Shown here in pieces: positions 30,460 to 40,434 of a stretch of DNA of 64,000 nt. This DNA comes from Anaerolineae bacterium. Lineage in GTDB: Bacteria; Chloroflexota; Anaerolineae; 4572-78; J111. The first letter of the stretch is position 1. Each line of letters begins with the position of its first letter. The notes below the pieces were generated by a model. The model did not search any database and was not told where the DNA came from. It saw only the letters and a list, made by a program, of their open reading frames with translations. The position numbers were made by a program, and so were the translations under genes. The stretch covers positions 106,901 through 170,900 of the forward strand of contig JAJVIM010000006.1 in NCBI GenBank assembly GCA_022071955.1, read 5' to 3'.

Positions 30460-30490
30460 AAGACCGGTTCGTTGCAACCGGTCTTTTTTT
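30460..30490 (+). terminator. Rho-independent terminator of pckG
   Basis: AAGACCGGTT (30460-30469) and AACCGGTCTT (30476-30485) form a perfect 10-bp stem with a 6-nt loop, followed by T to 30490. Confidence 0.95.
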
Positions 30491-30595
30491 ATGCCTTCCC
30501 GTGGCCGCGCCTCGTTCCTTTACGCCATCTTTACGCCAGACCCTTTTTTCCCGCTTTAGAAAATGATTTTTATGCCGAACATCATACCAGCACTT

Positions 30596-30611
30596 TGTGC
30601 ACAGCGTCACA
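30596..30611. promoter_or_regulatory. Possible CRP/FNR-type box before the chemoreceptor gene
   Basis: TGTGCACAGCGTCACA has one mismatch to TGTGA-N6-TCACA and is extended by matching TT/AA flanks. A TATAGT at 30701-30706 near the gene could be a -10, but no matching -35 is seen. Confidence 0.4.
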
Positions 30612-30724
30612 AATTTGTATCACACTGTCTTACCCGTCTCGTTTGCTGTGCTGCTGTAAAAGCAGCCGGTTAATGAGGCGAAAATTTTCTCAAAGGCCGA
30701 TATAGTACGAAAGGGTTCAACATT

Positions 30725-33463
30725 ATGAAAAACGTAAAGCTCGCTTTAAAACTCAGCGTGGGGTTTGGCCTGGTTTTAATTTTAACCGGAATTGTGGCCT
30801 ACACCGGCTATCTGGGGTTGCAAAAAACAGCCCACAACAGCGAAATGGCCGATGCTGCCAGCCAGATTATTGTCCATATGCTTGAGGCGCGGCGCAACGA
30901 AAAGAATTTTATTATTTCCGGCTACGCCGTCCGCGCCGGCGAAACCCAAAATTCCGTGGAAAAGATGGATGCGCTGATGGTTGAATTCAATAGTCAGCTC
31001 ACCGATGTTCACGACCAGCTCCAGGTTCAGGCCGACCGGGATATCATCACCCAAATTCAAACCGAACTGGGCAACTACTACAGCACCTTTACTCAGTATG
31101 TGCATCTGGAAGATCAAAAAATTGCAGCCAACGACAATATGGTCAAAAAGGGTGGTGATGTGCTGGCGGTGGTAGACGAAATGGAAGCCGACCAGCAAGC
31201 CAAGCTGAAAAACGAACTCGAGGCCGGCGCGAGTATGACCGTTATCAACAACAGGCTGAGCAAGGTTCATGATGCCAACAGCCTGGTTAAGCTGATGCTG
31301 GAAGCCCGGCGCAACGAAAAGAATTTTATCATCTTTGGTGACACCGAATCCGTCACCCAGGTTCAGGCCACCATTAACGAAATGGTCACGCTGCTGGAGA
31401 ATCTAAAAGAGCGTTTTCAGGATGTGGCCAACAACGAACAGGCCGACACCATAATTGCCAGCATCAAAGAGTACGAAACAGCGTTCAATAGTTATGTTGA
31501 CGCAGTACAGCAGCAAAACGAGAACGAAACCGCGCTGATCGAAACGGCGCGGACGGTGCAAAACGAGGCCGATAACCTGCGCACGCTGCAAAAAGCAAAA
31601 ATGGCGCAGGCCCAAACAACGGCCATCAACCAGACCGGGCTGGTGGCGCTGCTGGCCTTGTTGTTTGGGCTGATCACCGCGGTAACGCTTACCCGCAGCA
31701 TAACCGTGCCGGTAGGCAAACTCCGGCGCATCTCCGAAAAAATTGCTCAAGGCGACGTCAATGTCACCATCGACATTAACCAAAAAGACGAAATTGGCCA
31801 ACTGGCCGACGCGTTTCGGCGGCTGACTGAATACGTACAAACCATGGCCATCGCCGCGGAACGCCTGGCTAACAGCGACTTGACCGTGAATGTTGCCCCA
31901 AAATCCAAACAGGACGTTTTGGGCAATGCCTTTGCTAAAATGCTTGGCAATCTGCGGCAGCTCGTTAACCAGATCACAGACACCGCCCGCAACGTAAGTG
32001 CGGCTTCTATACAGCTATCGGCAGCGGCCGATCAGTCTGGCCAGGCCACCGGCCAAATCACCGCTACCATTCAGCAGGTGACCACCGGCATAACCCAGCA
32101 AACGGCAGATATGTCCCGGGCAATGACCACGGTGGATCAACTGGCCAGAGCGCTCGATGGGGTAGCCAAAGGCGCTCAGGAACAGGCTATGGCCGTATCA
32201 AAGAGTGTGGGTATCACCGGCCAAATGACCCAGGCTATCCAACAGGTAGCCGAAAACGCGCAAACCGGCGCTGCCGAAAGCGCCCAGGCCACCAAGGCGG
32301 CGCACATGGGGGCCAAAACAATTGAAACCACCATCGCCGGGATGAAATCCATCCAGGCTAAAGTGGGCATCTCCACTCAAAAGGTAGAAGAGATGGGCCG
32401 GCGCTCTGATCAGATTGGCACCATTCTGGCAACAATTGAGGATATTGCCAGCCAAACCAACCTGCTGGCCCTCAATGCCGCCATCGAAGCAGCCCGCGCC
32501 GGCGAACACGGCAAAGGGTTTGCCGTGGTAGCCGACGAAGTGCGCAAACTGGCCGAAAAATCAGCCACTGCCACCAAAGAAATCAGCGGCCTCATCCGGG
32601 AAATCCAGCAAACCGTAACAGAAGCCGTAACCGCTATGAAAGAAGGGGCGACCGAAGTGGAAACGGGCGTTGCTCGCGCCGATGAAGCCGGACAAGCCTT
32701 GAATCACATTTTAAAAGCGGCAGAACAGGTAAACCAGCAAGTCGATGCTATTGCCGCCGCCGCCCAACAAATGAACGCTTCGGCGCAGGAATTGGTGCAA
32801 TCGATGGAAACGGTGTCGGCGGTGGTTGAAGAAAACACCGCCTCGGCCGAAGAAATGGCCGCCAGTTCCAGCGAAGTGTCCGCTGTCATTGAAAACCTGT
32901 CGAGCGTGAGCCAGGAAAACAGCGCCGCGGTTGAAGAAGTGAGCGCGGGCGCGCAGGAAATGCATGCCCAGGTTGAAGAAGTATCCGCCTCGGCTCAATC
33001 GCTCAATGAACAGGCCGAAGGGTTAACCGTGTTGGTGGCCCAATTTAAACTGGCCGAGAATAACGATGTCAACGCCCAAATTGAACTTTTCAAACAAAGC
33101 CACCTGCGCTGGGTAAAACGATTGCAGGATGTTGTTGACGGCAAAGTTAAACTGCACCAGGAAAATATTGATACTCATACCGAATGTGTTTTGGGCCAGT
33201 GGTATTACCACCGCGGCCAGGCCGACCTGGGCCACTTACCGCAATTTAAAGCGATTGAACAGCCCCACATGCAAATGCACCAAAAAGTCATCGACGTGGT
33301 GGCGGCCTACAATCGCGGCGATATCCGCACCGCCAAACAAGGTATTTTCGATGTTGAAAGGCTGTCGCACAGCATTGTCGCCACATTAAACGATTTGGAG
33401 AAAACCGTTACCCAAACCGCGTCGTCACCATCAAAAGAAACATTGGTAACATACTTCAGTTAG
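30725..33463 (+). CDS. Methyl-accepting chemotaxis protein with HBM sensor and C-terminal CZB zinc-binding domain
   Basis: 912 residues. TM1 lies at about 8-28. A long helical periplasmic region (38-285) contains two [12 protein letters not shown] motifs, the mark of the helical bimodular (HBM) sensor. TM2 is at about 300-320 and HAMP at 322-375. The cytoplasmic coiled coil has the conserved tip ([20 protein letters not shown]). From about 785 to 885 is a CZB domain with the expected His/Cys ligands ([26 protein letters not shown]), which reports zinc and, in known cases, hypochlorous acid. GAAAGGG precedes the ATG. ParA-like and CheW genes follow. No CheA gene is in the window. Confidence 0.92.
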   Translation: MKNVKLALKLSVGFGLVLILTGIVAYTGYLGLQKTAHNSEMADAASQIIVHMLEARRNEKNFIISGYAVRAGETQNSVEKMDALMVEFNSQLTDVHDQLQVQADRDIITQIQTELGNYYSTFTQYVHLEDQKIAANDNMVKKGGDVLAVVDEMEADQQAKLKNELEAGASMTVINNRLSKVHDANSLVKLMLEARRNEKNFIIFGDTESVTQVQATINEMVTLLENLKERFQDVANNEQADTIIASIKEYETAFNSYVDAVQQQNENETALIETARTVQNEADNLRTLQKAKMAQAQTTAINQTGLVALLALLFGLITAVTLTRSITVPVGKLRRISEKIAQGDVNVTIDINQKDEIGQLADAFRRLTEYVQTMAIAAERLANSDLTVNVAPKSKQDVLGNAFAKMLGNLRQLVNQITDTARNVSAASIQLSAAADQSGQATGQITATIQQVTTGITQQTADMSRAMTTVDQLARALDGVAKGAQEQAMAVSKSVGITGQMTQAIQQVAENAQTGAAESAQATKAAHMGAKTIETTIAGMKSIQAKVGISTQKVEEMGRRSDQIGTILATIEDIASQTNLLALNAAIEAARAGEHGKGFAVVADEVRKLAEKSATATKEISGLIREIQQTVTEAVTAMKEGATEVETGVARADEAGQALNHILKAAEQVNQQVDAIAAAAQQMNASAQELVQSMETVSAVVEENTASAEEMAASSSEVSAVIENLSSVSQENSAAVEEVSAGAQEMHAQVEEVSASAQSLNEQAEGLTVLVAQFKLAENNDVNAQIELFKQSHLRWVKRLQDVVDGKVKLHQENIDTHTECVLGQWYYHRGQADLGHLPQFKAIEQPHMQMHQKVIDVVAAYNRGDIRTAKQGIFDVERLSHSIVATLNDLEKTVTQTASSPSKETLVTYFS

Positions 33464-33502
33464 CAAGCCAGCCGTATCAAAAAATTGGGCAGCAGTCAGA
33501 TG

Positions 33503-33679
33503 ATGAACTTTTTCAAAAACTTTAAAGCCGGTGCCCGAATCATCGCCGGCAGCGGTTCTCAAACAAACCAAACATCAACCGTAAATCTTTACGCTAGTTT
33601 TACTCAATTTTGTTTAAGAGCTACGGTCTGCCGTCCGATAAAATTAGTACGCTATTCACCGGAAACCCTGAGTTTTTAG
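33503..33679 (+). pseudogene. Possible N-terminal stub of a second chemoreceptor
   Basis: A 58-residue frame beginning MNFFKNFKAGARIIAGSGS resembles the start of chemoreceptors (short charged head before TM1). It then loses all similarity and stops, with no hydrophobic span. No convincing ribosome binding site is seen. It may be a decayed fragment or chance. The rest of 33464-33691 shows nothing recognisable. Confidence 0.2.
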
Positions 33680-33691
33680 GTACGGATTAAC

Positions 33692-34468
33692 ATGAGCCGG
33701 ATCATTGCCATAAGTAACCACAAAGGGGGCGTGGCCAAAACCACCACCTGTTTCTCGCTGGGAGCCTGCCTGGCCAGCCTGGGGCAGCGCACGCTCATTG
33801 TTGATCTGGACCCGCAGGCCGACTTAACGGCGGCGGCCGCCATTAACCTGGCCGAGCCGGGCGAAACCCTGGCCGATTGGCTGCCACCGTTTCGAAATGG
33901 CCAGAGCCGGCCGCTGCCGGTGTACCCCACCGCGGCCGCCGGGCTTGACATTTTGCCGGCAGACTCACGCCTGGCCAGCGCCGAGCGCCATCTGTACGAC
34001 ACGGCCCACTACGAAACAATACTGGCCGAGCTGTTACAGCCGCTGAACACAACCTACAGCTACATTTTGCTCGATTGCCCGCCATCGCTGGGGGCCATCA
34101 CGTTGGCCTGCTTAACCGCGGCACAACACGCCATGATCCCGGTTCAAACCGAATATTTTGCGGCCCGCCGGCTAAATATTCTGCTTGAGGTGATTTCTGC
34201 TATCAAACAGCGTACCAATCCCGGCCTGGACTGGCATTTGCTGGCCACAATGTACGATCAACGTAACCGTATCAGTTGCGGCATACTGGACCAGCTCAAA
34301 CATGCCTTTCCCGGCCAACTGCTGGATACGGTCATCGGCGTTGATACTCGGCTACGCGAAAGCCCGGCCGTGGGCGAACCCATTTCAATGTACGCACCCC
34401 GCACCCGGGCCAGCCGCCAGTATTTTGACCTGGCCCGGGAAATACACCAAAAAATTAGACCGGAGTAA
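33692..34468 (+). CDS. ParA/MinD-superfamily ATPase, likely chemosensory-cluster positioning type
   Basis: 258 residues with the deviant Walker A KGGVAKTT (signature Lys in SNHKGGVAKTT), LIVDLDPQADLT (switch I/A' region) and LLDCPPSLG (Walker B). These are the Soj/ParA landmarks. Plasmid-type ParA is usually followed by parB; here the partner 3 bp downstream is cheW and the gene before is a chemoreceptor. By analogy with ParC (Vibrio) and PpfA (Rhodobacter), it may position a chemosensory array (inference). The ribosome binding site is weak. Confidence 0.82.
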   Translation: MSRIIAISNHKGGVAKTTTCFSLGACLASLGQRTLIVDLDPQADLTAAAAINLAEPGETLADWLPPFRNGQSRPLPVYPTAAAGLDILPADSRLASAERHLYDTAHYETILAELLQPLNTTYSYILLDCPPSLGAITLACLTAAQHAMIPVQTEYFAARRLNILLEVISAIKQRTNPGLDWHLLATMYDQRNRISCGILDQLKHAFPGQLLDTVIGVDTRLRESPAVGEPISMYAPRTRASRQYFDLAREIHQKIRPE

Positions 34469-34471
34469 ACT

Positions 34472-35098
34472 ATGTCTGCCAAGAAAAAACTGAACGCCAG
34501 CCTCGACGAGCTATTTTCCAACTCTGCGCCACAACCGGAATCCACCGAACACCCCGCGGGGGCAGATACAGCCGCACCGCCCGCCGAAGCTGCATCCCAG
34601 GAGCCGGCCCGCAACGGCGCAGCGGCAAAGGCCAAAAAATCAGCCGCCGAAACCTCCAGCGCCGCCGACCGGCAGTTGGTTGTTTTCTCGCTGGCCAATG
34701 AATTTTACGGGGTAGATATTACCCTGGTTGAAAGCATTGTCCGCACCGAACGGGTGACCGTGGTGCCGCATGCTCCTCAGTTTATTGATGGGGTAATTAA
34801 TATGCGCGGCGAGGTACTGCCGGTCATCGATTTAAGCAGCCGGTTTGGGTTGCCCAGAAACGAAGAAACCAAAGATACCCGCATTATTGTGATTGAGGTT
34901 AATCAACTCCGTGTGGGGATGGTAGTTGACGCCGTGACTGAAGTGCTCAACGTGTCAGAATCGCTCATTGAGCCGCCGTCGCCGCTGGTCATGACCATCG
35001 ACTCGGCGTTTGTTAACGGCATTGCCAAAGTGCCGGACCGGTTGATCATTCTGCTGGACCTGGACAAGATCATCCAAGTAGAAGAGGCTATAGCGTAA
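34472..35098 (+). CDS. cheW: CheW-like coupling protein with a long basic/Ala-Pro N-terminal tail
   Basis: CheW couples chemoreceptors to the CheA kinase. The CheW fold covers residues about 67-205 (LVVFSLANEFYGVDITLVES, INMRGEVLPVIDLSSRFGLP, LRVGMVVDAVTEVLNV). The first 65 residues are an added tail: a basic start (MSAKKKL), a short hydrophobic/acidic motif (LDELFSN) and an Ala/Pro linker with a Lys patch. Basic N-terminal tails on ParB-like partners stimulate ParA ATPases, so this tail may contact the ATPase encoded 3 bp upstream (inference). A terminator follows. Confidence 0.88.
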   Translation: MSAKKKLNASLDELFSNSAPQPESTEHPAGADTAAPPAEAASQEPARNGAAAKAKKSAAETSSAADRQLVVFSLANEFYGVDITLVESIVRTERVTVVPHAPQFIDGVINMRGEVLPVIDLSSRFGLPRNEETKDTRIIVIEVNQLRVGMVVDAVTEVLNVSESLIEPPSPLVMTIDSAFVNGIAKVPDRLIILLDLDKIIQVEEAIA

Positions 35099-35139
35099 CC
35101 AATCGAGCGCTTTTCGGCTTCCACATAGAATGGGCAAAC

Positions 35140-35166
35140 AAGGCCAGCCACCACAAGCTGGCCTTT
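35140..35166 (+). terminator. Terminator after cheW
   Basis: AAGGCCAGC (35140-35148) and GCTGGCCTT (35157-35165) form a perfect 9-bp stem with an 8-nt loop and a short T run (TTTATAATT). Confidence 0.75.
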
Positions 35167-35264
35167 ATAATTGAGTCAAACGGCAGGGGGGAAATTTTGG
35201 CCATATCACCTTAATGTCCTATCGCCACCAGCGTTGCTAACCCTGCAAAACCATTAACTTAAGC

Positions 35265-35270
35265 TATAAT
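35265..35270 (+). promoter_or_regulatory. -10 element before the large hybrid kinase
   Basis: TATAAT at 35265-35270, about 80 bp before the GTG start. No good -35 lies at the right spacing. Confidence 0.4.
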
Positions 35271-35349
35271 ATACGTGACTCTTTGCTGTGGTCGTCCGCC
35301 ACAGCCCGGACTCAGTTTTAGTATCACTTAGTTACCACAAGGAACAGTT

Positions 35350-38300
35350 GTGACCTATCCGGGGATAACCAGCGAGCCAGCCAGTTCGCCGCAATGGAAA
35401 ACTCAGCTGTTAAACAGAGTCCTTTTGGGCATGGTTGGCGTTGGCGCGCTGGCCATAATATACACCGTCATTCGCACCATCAGCGAAGGCAGGTATATCC
35501 TGCTGGCATTGTACAGCATTGCCTACGGCTTGCTCTGTGTGATCGCTTTTAGCCAACGGGTAAAATTCAAAATTCGGGCCGGCACGCTGTTGCTGTCTCT
35601 CTACCTCGTCGGCGTCACCGACCTGGCTTCCGGCGGCCTGTGGAGCAACGGGTTGCTGTTTCTCATCGCGCTGGTTGTATTAACGCATGTCCTGTATAAC
35701 TTGCGGTATGGAATCGCCGCCACAATTCTTTCGCTGGCAACAATTGCCGGTTTTGCCTGGCTGGCCATTGCCCGGCAGCACATTTTTCCGCTTCAAGGCT
35801 TGTACAACACCACCAGCCCGATGGCCTGGATTCGCGGCGGGTTAGTATTTACCGTAACCTGCACCATCATCATCTTTTCAATTGGTTACCTGGTGCAGTA
35901 TCTGGAACGCAAACTGCACGCGCAGCAAGCCGATTACAGTTTTATATCCGATGTACTGGATATGGCCGGCACGATGGTGGTGTTGTTAACCCCCGGGGGG
36001 CAAATTGTTCGGCTGAATCACAGCTGCAGCAAAATTTTTGGCCTCACCATTGAAAAAGTTCAAGGTAAATTTTTTTCCGATGTCTTTGTACTGCCGCCCG
36101 GCCGGGCCGAAATAAACGCCAAAGTCAGCCAGATTCTACAAACCGGCACCTCACTCCGGCAAGAACTGAGAGCGCCCTGTCAAAATGGCGGCGATATAAC
36201 CATATTGTGGTTGATTTCACCGTTCCAGATTGCCAATGCTAACGACCATCTGGTGGCCCTGGGCAATGACATTACCGCCCAAAAACAGGCCGAACGGGAA
36301 CGCGAACGCCTGTTGCTGGCCGAACGGGAACAACGCCAGTTTGCCGAATCGCTGCGCGAAGCCGGCCTGGCCCTGACCAGCACACTCAATCTGGACACCC
36401 TGTTAGACCGGCTGCTCGATCACATTGGCCGGATTGTACCCTACGATGCCGCCAACATTATGTTGATCGATGGCACCACAGCCACAGTTGCCAGGCAGCG
36501 CGGCTACGAAAAATTTGATCGGAGTTTGAGCAATCACATCGCCGGGTTAAAGTTTGATATTTCAGCCACCGACAACCTGTGCCAACTGGTAAACTCCCGG
36601 CAGCCTGCCGTTATCCCCGATGTATTGAGCTACCCCGGCTGGATTAACACCCGGGCCAGCCAACATTTGCGTTCGTGGGCCGGGGCGCCCATCGCTACGC
36701 AGGATAAGGTTATTGCCTGTTTTTCACTGGACAAAATTGAGCCGGGTTTTTACCGGGCCGAGCATTTGGGCCGGCTGGAAATATTTGCCAGCCAGGCCGC
36801 GCTGGCCATGGAAAACGTGCGCCTGTTTCAGGCCGAAGCCCGCCAGCGGTATCAGGCCGAAATTCTGGTTAACACGGCCACTGTGTTAACTTCGGCGCTG
36901 GAACTGCCGGAAGTGCTGGACAACATCCTGACCCAATTGAAACAGGTTATCCCCTACGACAGCGCCTGCATATTTTTGCTTGAAGATAACGGCAAAACGA
37001 TGAAAAGCGTGGCCGGAAGTGGTTTTGAGCGACCAGCAGAGGTTATTGGCTGCATCTATCCGGCTGATGATCCGCTAACGCAACAGCTTTTTCAAACCGG
37101 CCAGCCAATTATTATGGATGATGCCCAAACTAACCCATCTTTCTGTGGCTGGGGAGGCACCACAACCACGCGTGGCTGGATTGGAGTCCCCCTCATCAAC
37201 CGAACCCGCGTTATTGGCCATTTAACCATCGACAGCCGACAGGTAGGCGCTTACAGCCCGGATTTTATCCCACTGGCCAAGGCCTTTGCCAACCAGGCCG
37301 CCGTGGCGCTGGTAAATGCCCAGCTTTTTCGCCAAATGGAAGAAGAGCGCCAAATTTCTGAAGCCCTGCGAGCTTTTGGCGCATCGCTGGTTGAAGCCAG
37401 AAACACCCCCGATCTGCTCAACCGCATTCTGGATTATCTGGGCAAAGTGGTTCCTTTTGACAGCACCTCGGTGATGCTGGTGGAAGATGGGATTGTTCGG
37501 ATAAAAGCGGCGCGGGGCATTCCCGCAGACAGCCCGGCCTGGTCAATGACCTTTAATATTACAGACCACGGCAAAGGTCGCTTTCTGTTTGATGAAAAGC
37601 AGCCCTTGATTATGCCCGATGTTCAAAAAGACCCGCGCTGGATAAAAATAGAGGGCGATGACTACATTAGAAGCTGGCTCGGTGTACCGCTGGTGGTTGA
37701 AGATGATGTGATTGGCGTGCTAACGCTTGACCACCACACCCCTGATTTTTACACCGACCGGCACCTGGCCATCGCCACCACTTTTGCCCAGCAAGCCGCC
37801 ATCGCTCTGGAAAATGCCTCGTTGTTTGATGCCGTCAATCAACGCGTTGCCGAACTTGAAGCCGTGCGTCAGGCTTCGCTGGGGTTAACTTCAAAATTGG
37901 AATTGCAGGATGTTTTGTACAGCATTCTGGAAACCACGTTTCAGTTTATCCGCAATGCCAAAAATGCCCACGCCTTTCTGTTTGAAGACGGACAACTAAC
38001 CTTTGGCGCGTCAATTCTGGAAGATGGCTCCCGCCACGTACCTTTTGCCCTGCCCCGGCGCAACGGGCTAACCTACACGGTAGCGCGGCAGGGTAAAACA
38101 ATTGTGATATCAGATATGAAAACCCACCCCATTTTTGCCGATGCCCCGCCGGATTGGGAAGGCTCAATTGTGGGCATTCCTTTAAAAATTGGGGCGCAAA
38201 TTGTGGGGGTGATGACCGTATCCAGTTATCAAAGCCGCACCTGGTCGCCGGCAGAACTCAGAACGCTGGAATTGCTGGCCGATCAGGCCGCCATTGCCAT

Positions 38301-40353
38301 TGAAAACGCCCGGCTGTACAAACAGGTTCATCAGCACGCAACCGAGCTGGAGCGCCGTGTGGCCGACCGCACCTTTGCGCTGCAAACCGTGTACCAGCTA
38401 ACTCAGGCGCTGAGCCAGGCCAACCAGTTTGACGCTGTTTTGCGACTGGCGCTCACCCATTTGCGCCGGGCTGTACCGCACCAATTAGCGGCCGGCCTGC
38501 TGGTGATAGATACCGCCGGGCTGCTGCAAATTGAATCCGGTCACAACCTGTCAAACGAAGCCAGAAAACAGGTGCAGCAAACCCTGCTTGATCAACTCAC
38601 CGTTATCCCCGAAAAAATAGAGGCGCATTACCCGGAGCCGATCACAGACGCCCCACACCTCACCACACTGGAATCGATGATGAACGCCCCCATTATTGTC
38701 AATAAAGAGATTGTGGGCGTATTGCTGGTAACCAATCCAATCGATGCCCCGTTTAGCCCGGAACAGGAGCGGCTGCTGCAAACAATTGCCGATCAGGCTG
38801 CCGAAACCGTCAGACGGCTGCAACTGCTTTTGGCCGCCGAATATCAGCGGCTGGGGAGTTTGATTGCGGATTTGCCCAACGGCATTGTGCTGCTGGATGC
38901 CGACTACCGTATTGTGCTCACCAACCGTCTGGCTGCCGCCCTGCTGCCCCAACTAACTGTTGGCAGTAAATTGACCCACATTGGTGAGCACGCGATGCCG
39001 GATATTCTGGCCTCGGCCCTGGCCGACGTCCCCTTCCTGATTGAACTGGCCGACAGCCCCGGCCAGGCCGTTGAAATTGACGCCAATCCGGTCACCGCCG
39101 GGCCGGAAACGGGCGGTTACACTTTGGTGATCAGAGATGTTACCGAAGAACGCCTGATGCAAAAACGGGCGCAGCGCCAGGAGCGGCTGGCGGCGGTTGG
39201 CCAGTTGGCCGCCGGGATTGCCCACGACTTTAACAATATTTTGACCAGTATCATTGGCTACGCCGAACTGCTGCTGGCCGATCCGCGGCTGCTGCCGGAT
39301 ATCCACGAGGATGTGGAACGGATTACCCGGCAGGGGCATCGAGCGGCGCACCTGGTACGGCAAATTTTGGATTTCAGCCGCCAAACCATCACCGAAAAAC
39401 ACCCGCTGGATTTAGTGCCCTTTGTAAAAGAAACCATCAAACTGCTGGAACGCACTCTGCCAGAAAACATCAACATTGTCTTTGATGCTCCATCTGACCA
39501 GTTTTTGGTTACTGCCGACTTAACCCAACTACAGCAGGTAGTGACCAATCTGGCGGTTAACGCCCGCGATGCCATGCCGGCCGGCGGCACGCTGACCATC
39601 TGTTTGCGGCATGCGGTGTTTTCAGGCAGCACACCGCCGCCGTACCCGGATATGCCACTGGGACCGTGGGTGGTGTTGAAAGTAATGGATACCGGCATCG
39701 GCATCCCGCAGGAAAACCAGGTACAAATTTTTGAACCCTTCTTTACCACCAAAGAAGTTGGCCAGGGTACCGGCCTGGGATTGGCCCAGGTTTACGGCAT
39801 TGTCAAACAGCACGATGGCTTTATTGAGGTAGACAGCCTGCTCAATACTGGTACAACGTTTTCAGTTTATTTGCCGCCCCGCGCTTCGCCAGACACCGCC
39901 CCGCTAATGGCGCGGTCGCTCAATTTGCCGCAGGGGCAGAACCAGTTGATTTTGCTGGTGGAGGATGATGACTCTGTACTGGAAATTGGGCAGACTATGC
40001 TGAAACATCTGGGCTACCGGGTTATTACCGCCACCAACGGGCACGAAGCGCTGGATTTATTCCGGCAGCACCAGCCAGATATCGATCTGGTGCTCACCGA
40101 TATGACTATGCCGGTTATGGGCGGCGCAGAACTGACTGCTGCCTTGCGCGCGCAAAACCCGTCCATCAAGGTTATTGCGCTCACCGGCTACCCGCTGGAC
40201 AGCGAAGCCCGGCAACTGTTATCAGAAGGATTTGTGACCTGGCTGCAAAAACCGCTCCGCCTCACCACACTGGCCGAAACAATTCAACACACGTTAGCAG
40301 AAGAGACGGACTCAACCGCCGGCAGCACAATCAAGAATCAAAACTTGGCGTAG
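35350..40353 (+). CDS. Membrane hybrid histidine kinase: 7TM-like sensor, PAS, five GAF, PAS, HisKA, HATPase, REC
   Basis: 1667 residues. Five to six membrane spans fill residues about 18-190, a MASE/7TM-like module. Then PAS1 (about 195-315), GAF domains at about 330-490, 505-660, 670-835, 850-1005 and 1020-1165, PAS2 (1170-1270), HisKA with GIAHDFNNILTSIIGYAELL (His near 1292), HATPase (NLAVNARDAMPAGG, DTGIGIPQEN, GTGLGLAQVYGI) and REC (about 1530-1650) with the Asp of LTDMTMPVMGG near 1585. The kinase core is of the NtrB-like HDFNN class. The GTG start has AAGGA upstream. The TAG stop is supplied by the 28-bp palindromic repeat, so the native C-terminus may have been altered. The signal is unknown. 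Confidence 0.9.
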   Translation: MTYPGITSEPASSPQWKTQLLNRVLLGMVGVGALAIIYTVIRTISEGRYILLALYSIAYGLLCVIAFSQRVKFKIRAGTLLLSLYLVGVTDLASGGLWSNGLLFLIALVVLTHVLYNLRYGIAATILSLATIAGFAWLAIARQHIFPLQGLYNTTSPMAWIRGGLVFTVTCTIIIFSIGYLVQYLERKLHAQQADYSFISDVLDMAGTMVVLLTPGGQIVRLNHSCSKIFGLTIEKVQGKFFSDVFVLPPGRAEINAKVSQILQTGTSLRQELRAPCQNGGDITILWLISPFQIANANDHLVALGNDITAQKQAERERERLLLAEREQRQFAESLREAGLALTSTLNLDTLLDRLLDHIGRIVPYDAANIMLIDGTTATVARQRGYEKFDRSLSNHIAGLKFDISATDNLCQLVNSRQPAVIPDVLSYPGWINTRASQHLRSWAGAPIATQDKVIACFSLDKIEPGFYRAEHLGRLEIFASQAALAMENVRLFQAEARQRYQAEILVNTATVLTSALELPEVLDNILTQLKQVIPYDSACIFLLEDNGKTMKSVAGSGFERPAEVIGCIYPADDPLTQQLFQTGQPIIMDDAQTNPSFCGWGGTTTTRGWIGVPLINRTRVIGHLTIDSRQVGAYSPDFIPLAKAFANQAAVALVNAQLFRQMEEERQISEALRAFGASLVEARNTPDLLNRILDYLGKVVPFDSTSVMLVEDGIVRIKAARGIPADSPAWSMTFNITDHGKGRFLFDEKQPLIMPDVQKDPRWIKIEGDDYIRSWLGVPLVVEDDVIGVLTLDHHTPDFYTDRHLAIATTFAQQAAIALENASLFDAVNQRVAELEAVRQASLGLTSKLELQDVLYSILETTFQFIRNAKNAHAFLFEDGQLTFGASILEDGSRHVPFALPRRNGLTYTVARQGKTIVISDMKTHPIFADAPPDWEGSIVGIPLKIGAQIVGVMTVSSYQSRTWSPAELRTLELLADQAAIAIENARLYKQVHQHATELERRVADRTFALQTVYQLTQALSQANQFDAVLRLALTHLRRAVPHQLAAGLLVIDTAGLLQIESGHNLSNEARKQVQQTLLDQLTVIPEKIEAHYPEPITDAPHLTTLESMMNAPIIVNKEIVGVLLVTNPIDAPFSPEQERLLQTIADQAAETVRRLQLLLAAEYQRLGSLIADLPNGIVLLDADYRIVLTNRLAAALLPQLTVGSKLTHIGEHAMPDILASALADVPFLIELADSPGQAVEIDANPVTAGPETGGYTLVIRDVTEERLMQKRAQRQERLAAVGQLAAGIAHDFNNILTSIIGYAELLLADPRLLPDIHEDVERITRQGHRAAHLVRQILDFSRQTITEKHPLDLVPFVKETIKLLERTLPENINIVFDAPSDQFLVTADLTQLQQVVTNLAVNARDAMPAGGTLTICLRHAVFSGSTPPPYPDMPLGPWVVLKVMDTGIGIPQENQVQIFEPFFTTKEVGQGTGLGLAQVYGIVKQHDGFIEVDSLLNTGTTFSVYLPPRASPDTAPLMARSLNLPQGQNQLILLVEDDDSVLEIGQTMLKHLGYRVITATNGHEALDLFRQHQPDIDLVLTDMTMPVMGGAELTAALRAQNPSIKVIALTGYPLDSEARQLLSEGFVTWLQKPLRLTTLAETIQHTLAEETDSTAGSTIKNQNLA

Positions 40354-40377
40354 GGGCGGTTCGCGAACCGCCCCTAC
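40350..40377. repeat. 28-bp perfect palindromic repeat, copy 2, containing a stop codon
   Basis: Same arms as copy 1 (GTAGGGGCGGTTCG). The TAG at 40351-40353 ends the preceding kinase gene. A run of GCTGACTCGCTGATTCGTAG units follows to about 40412, and then the macro-domain gene's GGGAGG. Confidence 0.85.
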
Positions 40378-40434
40378 ATTCGCTGACTCGCTGATTCGTA
40401 GATTCGTTTATTTTCACAAGGGAGGACACCCCCA

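Noticed and set aside
33692..34468. ParA as a plasmid or chromosome partition gene
   Set aside because: No parB or parS-like sites are adjacent, and the partner gene encodes CheW.
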